A model generated the notes under the pieces. That model did not search any database and was not told the DNA's origin. It was given only the letters and a program-made list of their open reading frames with translations. A stretch of 64,000 nucleotides of DNA from CBDCFV01 sp965261795 (lineage in GTDB: Bacteria > Chloroflexota > Dehalococcoidia > Lucifugimonadales > UBA3495). Location of the stretch: NCBI GenBank assembly GCA_965261795.1, contig OZ253476.1, forward strand, positions 1,116,001 to 1,180,000. Reading direction: 5' to 3'. This document shows positions 58,557 to 64,000 of the stretch, piece after piece. Positions within the stretch are counted from its first letter, which is position 1; every line of letters begins with the position of its first letter. A program made the translations under genes and the position numbers.

Positions 58557-59461
58557 TTGATGATTTCCAATTCCCGGGCCACGTCCTCAATGGCCTGGTA
58601 GTTATCGTTGCTGGTCGGGATGAACCCCTTGGTGCTGAAAAGATCCAGGATTTCCCCGTGCTCCTCCGGGTTAAGGTCCAGCAGGGCCTGCCGGATTTTG
58701 TCCGTGAAACCTTCCCCGTAAACTTCGTCCAGATTGCCCTGGGCCGTCCAGTTGTAGTCGTAGTAGGCGGGAGTGGTGTAGATCTCCTTCACCCTGCCTG
58801 TGTCCACCTTGTTCTCCCGTACCGCCCGGTCCCAGACGTCCTCATTCAGCGCACCAATGTCGAAGGCCCCGCTTTCCACCAGTTGCCAGGTGGTGTCGTG
58901 GGAGCCGGAAAAGTTGGGTTGTTGCCGGAAGTTGGTTGCCGCGTCAATCCCCGCCTGATTCAGAAAATACCTGGGCATCAGGTGGCCGGATGTGGAGTTG
59001 GGGCTGCCGAAGGTGATGGTCAGGTCTCCCGCCTGCGCCTCCAGGTCATCCAGCGATTCCAGGGCCAGGTCGGTCCGGGCCACGAACTTGGAGTGGAAGA
59101 CCGCGTCGTTTTCCCGCTGGGCGATGGCCGCAGCCCCGGGTTTCTGCAGACGAGCTTGCACTCCGGTCAATCCTCCAAAGAAGGCCAGATGCAACTGGTC
59201 CTGAGAGAAGGCGGTCACCACTGCGGCGTAGTCCACGCTGGGAACAAACTCCACCGGCACATCCAACTCGGTGGATAGGTACTTGGAAAAGGACTCGTAA
59301 CGGCGGGCCAGCCGGGCCGTGTTCTGGTCGGGGACTCCTCCCACCTTCAGTGTTGAGGGGTTATCTCCAGATGACTCCGAACAGGCGGCGATACCCGCCA
59401 AAAGCAGGATGGCGAGAACGATTAAAAGCAAGACCTGGGACAGGGAACATCGAGTTTTCAA
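58553..59461 (-). CDS. phnD: Phosphonate/phosphite-type ABC transporter substrate-binding lipoprotein
   Basis: 302 residues with a lipoprotein signal ('LLLAGIAACSESS', Cys ~27). The PhnD-like binding fold has 'LKVGGVPDQNTARLARRYESFSKYLSTELDVPVEFVPSVDYAAVVTAFSQDQLHLAFFGGLTGVQA', 'DLTITFGSPNSTSGHLMPRYFLNQAGI' and 'FDIGALNEDVWDRA'. It presents phosphonate, phosphite or a related oxyanion to the permeases. Ligand identity cannot be read from this; no C-P lyase, phosphonatase or phosphite dehydrogenase gene is within the window. It is the first gene of the - strand operon phnD-C-E-E. Confidence 0.9.
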   Translation of the reverse strand: MKTRCSLSQVLLLIVLAILLLAGIAACSESSGDNPSTLKVGGVPDQNTARLARRYESFSKYLSTELDVPVEFVPSVDYAAVVTAFSQDQLHLAFFGGLTGVQARLQKPGAAAIAQRENDAVFHSKFVARTDLALESLDDLEAQAGDLTITFGSPNSTSGHLMPRYFLNQAGIDAATNFRQQPNFSGSHDTTWQLVESGAFDIGALNEDVWDRAVRENKVDTGRVKEIYTTPAYYDYNWTAQGNLDEVYGEGFTDKIRQALLDLNPEEHGEILDLFSTKGFIPTSNDNYQAIEDVARELEIIK

Positions 59462-59762
59462 TCAAAGACCCCTTGAATGTGCCAGACAGTCGATCGCGTG
59501 AAAACGGGACGACAGGTTACTCCGACGGAATACCTGGAACGTGACTGCCGAGGGTCTTTAGGAGAGGGCCGCTAAACTTGGAGTGCTAGCGGCGAGTTAG
59601 CCCTGGGGACCGCCCGTCAGTACAGGCCCCGTGGTCCCGGACTCAAGTGAAGCCGGTAGACAGAAGACGGAAGAAACGGCGGAAATCCGTGGGGGAAAAG
59701 CTGCTTGGTAACACGGAGGAAGTCTAATCCGGCGAAAAATGGATGTCAACCTGAAGTGTGGT
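59462..59762. other. Upstream region of phnD, nothing recognised
   Basis: About 300 bases between phnD and the integrase fragment. No gene is seen; the phnD promoter should lie at its left edge, but no clear -35/-10 pair was found. Confidence 0.5.
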
Positions 59763-59900
59763 TCATGAGTTGCCCTCGACTATAGGGGGTCGTTGAACCC
59801 ATGACTTGGTGCCCGAGGGCGCGATGTTCAGGTAGAGGCCGTCGCTATGCCTGCCGGGTGTGCTGAGGGCCTTTGCTGAGAGTGCGTTGAGCTTGCCCAT
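59763..59900 (-). pseudogene. N-terminal fragment of a phage-type tyrosine integrase (DUF4102 arm-binding domain)
   Basis: The 45-residue frame starts at ATG 59900 after a strong AGGGAGGA: 'KLNALSAKALSTPGRHSDGL' continuing 'YLNIAPSGTKSWVQR', then divergent residues and a stop. This is the N-terminal arm-binding domain of P4/phage-type integrases (L..vka..kpG...DG.GLyL.v.psGsKsWv.R). The catalytic domain is absent. It lies 155 bases beyond the 3' end of tRNA-Ser(CGA), the usual place for an integrase of an element inserted at a tRNA gene. Confidence 0.7.
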
Positions 59901-60054
59901 CGTTCCTCCCTTCACCACGCCTTTCCCCACACGTCGTGTGGGATTTAGATGGATTCTAAGGGAGCTTGTCGGACTAGTTAAGAGGGTAGTATCAATAACT
60001 CAGCTACGGCAACGGTGCTTGTGAGACCGTACTGGACTTCCGTGGACTAGGAAG

Positions 60055-60145
60055 TGGCGGAGAGAGTGGGATTCGAACCCACGATCCACACAAGGCAGAT
60101 ACCGGTTTTCGAGACCGGCGCTTTCGTCCGCTCAGCCATCTCTCC
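60055..60145 (-). tRNA. tRNA-Ser(CGA)
   Basis: A serine tRNA with a long variable arm on the - strand: acceptor GGAGAGA/TCTCTCC, discriminator G and encoded CCA. The anticodon loop CTCGAAA gives CGA, and the T loop is GGTTCGAATCC. Length 91 with CCA. Confidence 0.95.
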
Positions 60146-60303
60146 AGTAGCTAAATTCGAGGCGTTTTTCGGACCCTCATGCCGATTTGTCAATCATTTG
60201 TAACTCCACCACCCGTCAAAGCCCCTTGATGCGTGATGATCGTATAATCCATGTTACCGCAAGGCCTTGCCGCAAGCAATCGGGTGTGTGGACGGTCATT
60301 TGA

Positions 60304-60531
60304 ATCAACCGGCGAAATAGAACAAGATGACCTCTATCGCCTCGTCCTTGGCTGTCTGGAACAGACGGTGCTCTGGGCCGATGTTGAGGATTTCCATGAT
60401 GGGGCGTCCCCTCTTTTTAGACTCGTGCAGCACCACCACGCCTACCGTCTGACCCGCTTACAACTCTGGGCTGCCAATCTCAATCTTGCCACCGGGCTTA
60501 CCGTCGTTCTGATGTGCAGCACCTCTTGCAT
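60304..60531 (-). pseudogene. Degenerate antitoxin-like gene
   Basis: ATG 60531 follows AAGGAGGTG. With one frameshift near 60500 and one TAA near 60460 the translation is 'MQEVLHIRTTV / KPGGKIEIGSPEL * AGQTVGVVVLHESKKRGRPIMEILNIGPEHRLFQTAKDE'. This resembles the small antitoxin-like family with a 'PGG.IEI.SPEL..G..VEV..L' swapped-hairpin head and an 'ILA..PGHRLF.TA.EVD' tail. No toxin gene (PIN or other) is seen on either side. Confidence 0.55.
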
Positions 60532-60682
60532 TGTCGCACCTCCTTTTGCAGTATCATCAACCTCTCACTTTGACTTCGTTTGCGACATCCGTGCCCCCGT
60601 TACTGATAAGACCACCTTTCCCTACGAGTAGCCAAGTCGATTGTGCACTGTCAAATTCCCTCGAAAACTGAGGTGGACCCGG

Positions 60683-61615
60683 TCAGTTGGACAGGATCGA
60701 GGTGGAATTAAGCGAGAGTCCCGCTACTCCTGCCAATGATACCAGCGTCTGGTCTATTGGAGATTTCCTGGCTTGGACCGCCCCTTCTTCTCCAACATCG
60801 GTCACCTGGTGGAACACCTCTGCCGGGGTCCGGTAGCCCAGGGCCTGATGAGGTTTCTGGTCGTTGTAGAACCGGAAGTAGGCGCCCAGTTCCCTCCTGG
60901 CTTCACTGGCGTTGGCGTGGGCTTTCAGGTACACCTCCTCGTACTTCACAGTGCGCCACAGCCGCTCCACGAAGATGTTGTCGGCGTAGTGCCCTTTCCC
61001 GTCCATGCTGATCTTGACCGCATGGTCCTGAAGGATCCGGATGAACTCCCCGCCTTGGTCGGTGTTAAACACCTCCGGCCTGCCGCGGCCCAGCGCCTCA
61101 GTAAGGGCCTCGGCGCAAAAGCCGGCTTCCAGAGTGTTGGACAACCGTCAGCCCACCACGTACCGGCTGTGCCAGTCTATCACCGCCACCAGGTAGAGGA
61201 ATCCCCGGGCCATGGGCAGGTAGGTGATGTCGGCCGCCCACACCTGGTTGGGCCGGGTGATCCTGGGGTTCCTCAACAGGTAAGGATAGACCCAACGCTC
61301 CGGCGCCGGCCGGCTGGTGCCAGGTCGCCGATAGATGGCCCGCAGCCCCATGATACGCATCAGCCGTTGCACCCTCTTCCGGCTTACCTGTATTCCCCGC
61401 CTCTCCAGCCAGGCCTTCATCCGCCTGGATCCGTAGAAAGGGGTCTCCAGGTACTGCCGGTCGATCTCACCCATCAGGGACAGGTCCTCTTCGGAGACCG
61501 CCCTGGGACGGTAGTAGAGGCTGGAACGGCTCACCCCCAGCAGGGCGCACTGCCGCACTATCGGCAACTTCGGGTGTTCCCGCTCCACCATCTCCCGCCG
61601 CCGACCCGGGCTCAT
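60683..61615 (-). pseudogene. IS3-family transposase OrfB with premature stop
   Basis: An orfB frame of 311 codons with the helix-turn-helix-like start ('ALLGVSRSSLYY'), 'VWAADITYL' (first Asp), 'NTDQGGEFI' (second Asp) and 'DNIFVERLWRTVKYEEVYL' (Glu) of the DDE domain. At 61145-61147 a TGA stands where related proteins have TGG (Trp, 'YVVG*RLSNTLEAGFC'), splitting it into two pieces. Both pieces remain otherwise intact, so the mutation looks recent. OrfA-OrfB fusion would normally need a -1 frameshift at the ATGA overlap. Confidence 0.9.
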
Positions 61616-61896
61616 GGACCGGACCTCTCCCCCAAGAAATCCCGCTCCACCTTCAGCTGGCCAATCTCCTGGTACAGGCGGGCGATCAGGGCGTCGTCGC
61701 TCTTGCCCTTCTGTTCCTTACCGTTGCCGAAGACCCCGGAGGCGCCTTCCACAAGGGTTTTCTTCCAAGCTTGTATCTGGCCGGGGTGGACTTCGTACCG
61801 GGCGGCCAGTTGGGCCACCGTCTCCTCGCCCTTCACCGCTTCCAGGGCCACCTTGGCCTTGAAGGCCGGACTGTGCTTTCTCCATCCTTGGGACAT
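61612..61896 (-). CDS. IS3-family transposase OrfA
   Basis: The 94-residue OrfA reads 'RKHSPAFKAKVALEAVKGEETVAQLAARYEVHPGQIQAWKKTLVEGA', the typical Tnp_1 helix-turn-helix, then a leucine-zipper-like helix 'DDALIARLYQEIGQLKVERDFL'. It binds the IS ends and joins OrfB by frameshifting. The ATG has GGAGGAG 7 bases upstream. It appears intact, but is useless without OrfB. Confidence 0.93.
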   Translation of the reverse strand: MSQGWRKHSPAFKAKVALEAVKGEETVAQLAARYEVHPGQIQAWKKTLVEGASGVFGNGKEQKGKSDDALIARLYQEIGQLKVERDFLGERSGP

Positions 61897-62270
61897 TTCC
61901 CACTCCTCCTTGGCAGCAACTGCTGCCCTCAGTTTAGGAGCAGGACTCTCGCTTAGTTACCTGTCCAGTTTCCTGGGTCCACCTCTTCCAACAGGGTATG
62001 TGCAAAGTCGATTGACATAATCAGGCGTTTCCTCGCGGATAGGAACAATTGGCGCCCATGCGATGGAGGAAAACCGGCATGGGATGATATTCCGGCGGAG
62101 TTTGGCATCAATTATCCCGGCGCCCGTTTTACCCCCAACGGGTTGGGAATTCTCCTTGCCAGCCGTCCGTAAACCGTATATAGTTGCCCCCAAGTCCCTT
62201 ATAGATGCACAGATATACGGAAGCCGCAGATTAACGGCTCCGTTTTCTTCCCAAGACACTTGGAGTTTTT

Positions 62271-62720
62271 ATGTTGACCCAGCAGGAACTTGTAGGCCGC
62301 CTAAGAGAATGGGAAGTCCGCGTAACGCCCCAACGGTTGGCGATCGCTGATGCGGTGCTGAACTCCACCGACCATCCAACGGTGCAACAGATATTTGAGC
62401 GGGTGCGGGACCATTTCCCGTCCATGACACTGGCCACCATCTACTCCACCCTCGGCGTCCTGCAGCGCAGCGGCTTGGTCCAGGAACTGCCCTTCCAGAA
62501 GATGTCCAGGTACGAAGCCAATACAGAGCCTCACGTCAACTTGGTCTGTATGCAATGCGAGACCGTGGTGGACACCGATACGGGACATGGCGAGGTGCTT
62601 CGGCTGAAAAACCGGATATCCAAGCAGTCCAACTTCCAAGTGGCTTGGCAGCGGGTGGATTTCTATGGTTGCTGCCCCAAGTGCGCTTCATCCAAGCTAG
62701 AGGCCCAGCCCGTCAAGTAA
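62271..62720 (+). CDS. Fur-family metal/peroxide-responsive repressor
   Basis: The 149-residue protein has a winged-helix DNA-binding domain ('RLREWEVRVTPQRLAIADAVLNSTDHPTVQQIFERVRDHFPSMTLATIYSTLGVLQRSGLV'), the dimerisation domain start 'RYEANTEPHVNLVCMQC', and a second pair 'CCPKC'; the two Cys pairs form the structural zinc site of PerR/Fur-type proteins. Which subgroup (PerR, Fur or Zur) it is remains open; the Asp-poor regulatory site and the 'EPHVNLVC' segment look PerR-like. The IS3 element ends 287 bases upstream. No target operator was identified nearby. Confidence 0.88.
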   Translation: MLTQQELVGRLREWEVRVTPQRLAIADAVLNSTDHPTVQQIFERVRDHFPSMTLATIYSTLGVLQRSGLVQELPFQKMSRYEANTEPHVNLVCMQCETVVDTDTGHGEVLRLKNRISKQSNFQVAWQRVDFYGCCPKCASSKLEAQPVK

Positions 62721-62757
62721 CATTGGCGGCCTTGTGTCACGGGCAGGGGACGCGGCA

Positions 62758-63123
62758 ATGATTACCGGAGTCATCGGCATAACCCTCTGGACGGATAACC
62801 TGGACACCATGTTCCACTTCTACAACGATGTCATGGGCCTGCCGCTCCATGCCAGGCACGACGACTTCATAGCCTTTGAATTTGGCGGCTTCCGGGAATT
62901 CCGGTTCAACTTGGGGCTGCACGGTGATGTGCAGGGAATGTCCCGCGACCCGTACCGGATTATGGCCAACTTCGGTGTGGATGACATTCACGAGTATTAC
63001 CGGCGGATGACCGGGGAAGGCGTGGAGTTTGTTCGCCCGCCGGAGCAGGAACACTGGGGTGGTTGGGTAGCCACGTTCAAGGACCCCGACGGCAACGTCC
63101 TTCAGCTCCTGCAACTCCCGTAA
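62758..63123 (+). CDS. VOC-family (glyoxalase/dioxygenase-like) protein
   Basis: ATG 62758, with AGGGGAC upstream, gives 121 residues: 'VIGITLWTDNLDTMFHFYNDVMGLPLHARHDDFIAFEFG', 'NFGVDDIHEYYRRMTGEGVEFVRPPEQEHWGGWVATFKDPDGNVLQLLQLP'. This is a single VOC module with metal-ligand-like residues; the typical C-terminal 'DPDGN.(L)Q(L)' is present. The substrate is unknown. It follows the Fur-type regulator by 37 bases in the same direction and may be under its control, but this is inference. Confidence 0.82.
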   Translation: MITGVIGITLWTDNLDTMFHFYNDVMGLPLHARHDDFIAFEFGGFREFRFNLGLHGDVQGMSRDPYRIMANFGVDDIHEYYRRMTGEGVEFVRPPEQEHWGGWVATFKDPDGNVLQLLQLP

Positions 63124-63142
63124 CCTCCGCCTTCTGAACACC

Positions 63143-64000
63143 CTACACAATCAACATGGCGTCTCCGAACGAGTAGAACCGGTATTCTTCTCGTATCGCC
63201 TCCCGGTAGGCTTGGAGCACCGGTTCCCGCCCAGCGAAGGCAGACACCAGCATCAGCAGCGTGGACCTTGGCAGGTGGAAATTGGTCACCATGGCATCCA
63301 CCATGCGAAAGCGGTGCCCAGGAAGAATGAACAACTCCGCTTGGTCCCGTACCTCGGCAAGCTCCCCCTGACCGCTTTCCTCCATCCGCAAGGCTGCCTG
63401 CTCCAGCACCCGCACTGACGTAGTGCCCACGGCAACGATGCGCCGCCCTTCCTGCCGCGCCCGGTTAATCAACCCGGCCGCTTCCCCTAGTATCTCATAG
63501 TACTCTGTGTGTATGTGATGCTGGGTAGGGTCTTCTCCTTGCACGGGCCGGAAAGTGTCCAGTCCGATGTGGAGGGTCACAAATGCTTGCTCCACTCCCA
63601 TCCGCTGCACTCGCTCCAACAACGAGTTGGTGAAGTGAAGCCCCGCCGTCGGCGCGGCCACGCTGCCAGGATCTGTGGCGTATACCGTTTGGTAACGTTC
63701 CGGGTCCGGGGCCTTTTCGTGGATGTAAGGGGGCAAGGGCGCCTCTCCCAGTTGGTCGATCCCCTGCTCCGAGGACAGTCGCACCACCTTGACCCCTTGA
63801 AGGCCCGACTCCAGCACTTCTACTTCCAGCGCAACATCGCTGCCTGGCCCGTCAATCAAAACGCGAACGCCGGGCTGCAAACGCCTTCCGGGACGCCCCA
63901 GGGCCTCCCAAACGCCTGGACTTTGGCGGCGTAGCAACAACAGTTCCACTCGTCCGCCGGTGCCTGCGCGCCGCCCACGGAGCCGCGCCGGGATGACCCG
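63143..64000 (-). CDS. queA: S-adenosylmethionine:tRNA ribosyltransferase-isomerase, 5' partial
   Basis: The frame is open to the window edge on the - strand ('RVIPARLRGRRAGTGGRVELLLLRR'), so the N-terminal ~70 residues lie outside. What is seen matches QueA: 'PPYIHEKAPDPERYQTVYATDPGSVAAPTAGLHFTNSLLERVQRMGVEQAFVTLHIGLDTFRPVQ', 'IHTEYYEI', 'VAVGTTSVRVLEQAAL', 'MVTNFHLPRSTLLMLVSAFAGREPVLQAYREAIREEYRFYSFGDAMLI'. It transfers and rearranges the ribosyl group of AdoMet to make epoxyqueuosine in tRNA. It is convergent with the VOC gene. Confidence 0.96.
   Translation of the reverse strand, partial: RVIPARLRGRRAGTGGRVELLLLRRQSPGVWEALGRPGRRLQPGVRVLIDGPGSDVALEVEVLESGLQGVKVVRLSSEQGIDQLGEAPLPPYIHEKAPDPERYQTVYATDPGSVAAPTAGLHFTNSLLERVQRMGVEQAFVTLHIGLDTFRPVQGEDPTQHHIHTEYYEILGEAAGLINRARQEGRRIVAVGTTSVRVLEQAALRMEESGQGELAEVRDQAELFILPGHRFRMVDAMVTNFHLPRSTLLMLVSAFAGREPVLQAYREAIREEYRFYSFGDAMLIV

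Larger units (their letters stand above)
60671..61984 (-). mobile_element. IS3-family insertion sequence (inactive)
   Basis: About 1.3 kb bounded by imperfect inverted ends: AGGTGGACCC at 60671 and its complement ending at 61984. Inside, GGACAGG and TAAGCGAGAGTCC are also shared between the two ends. It contains orfA and orfB in the overlapping ATGA arrangement of IS3 elements. orfB has an in-frame stop, so the copy is probably immobile by itself. No clear target-site duplication was found. Confidence 0.9.

Noticed and set aside
60251..60631. 126-residue + strand frame beside tRNA-Ser(CGA)
   Set aside because: It is opposite the antitoxin remnant, which has a ribosome site and a recognisable translation on the - strand.
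60773..62020. 415-residue + strand frame across the IS element
   Set aside because: Antisense of the IS3 orfA/orfB, which have clear DDE and helix-turn-helix motifs.

Overview
The window looks like a chromosomal piece of an aerobic, chemoheterotrophic bacterium, most plausibly Chloroflexota (a Dehalococcoidia/SAR202-like lineage). That placement is an inference from gene content: an alternative complex III cluster joined to cytochrome c maturation genes, a fused CopC-CopD-cytochrome protein, a polX/rpsA/valS/aroE/aroC block, and many small catabolic enzymes (MaoC, SDR, FAA hydrolase, TPP enzyme). No 16S rRNA gene is present, so the taxonomy cannot be fixed here.

Layout: 1-10503 is one long + strand respiratory block: the end of a molybdopterin subunit, a four-cluster ferredoxin, two NrfD-like quinol-oxidising membrane proteins, ActD, a lipoprotein monohaem cytochrome (alternative complex III), then CcmH, CcmF, two accessory proteins and a TlpA/ResA thioredoxin that mature cytochromes c. 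10661-19476 carries sugar and catabolic enzymes (ROK kinase, SDR, FAA hydrolase, CMD protein, SIS isomerase, TPP enzyme, MaoC), a tRNA-Ser(UGA) and radC. 19118-26400 is an accessory region bounded on its left by a duplicated MaoC segment. It holds a truncated and an intact HATPase gene with a STAS-like (DUF4325) partner, an orphan Phd antitoxin, a pentapeptide-repeat/FRG gene pair, a 15-copy tandem array of a palindromic repeat, and a two-gene block flanked by direct repeats. 26717-31613 encodes three secreted surface proteins, two of them collagen-like with C-terminal membrane anchors. 31876-33607 is a DUF5678-like gene followed by a retropepsin-like protease gene that has been split by a cassette holding a small ORF and dcd.

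33630-43001 is core: MBL-fold protein, polX, rpsA, valS, aroE, aroC. 43059-49310 holds a plant-type leucine-rich-repeat lipoprotein, a copper/cytochrome surface module and methylmalonyl-CoA epimerase. 49549-56032 is a graveyard of broken mobile genes (RAYT transposase, IstB, IS5-type transposase, FmdB zinc ribbon, a split hypothetical gene) around a VOC protein and a DAO-family oxidoreductase. 56033-59461 is a phnDCEE phosphonate/phosphite-type ABC importer on the - strand. 59763-61984 has an integrase N-terminal fragment just beyond the 3' end of tRNA-Ser(CGA), a dead antitoxin gene and an IS3-family element with a nonsense mutation. 62271-64000 has a Fur-family regulator, a VOC protein and the 3' part of queA.

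A recurring theme is short palindromic repeats carried inside genes. A GTAG-initiated hairpin family occurs in actE, in the copCD fusion gene (as a perfect 42-bp palindrome) and in the window's own RAYT transposase. A second hairpin family, reading as AMRPAG-like peptides, sits in actE and ccmH.
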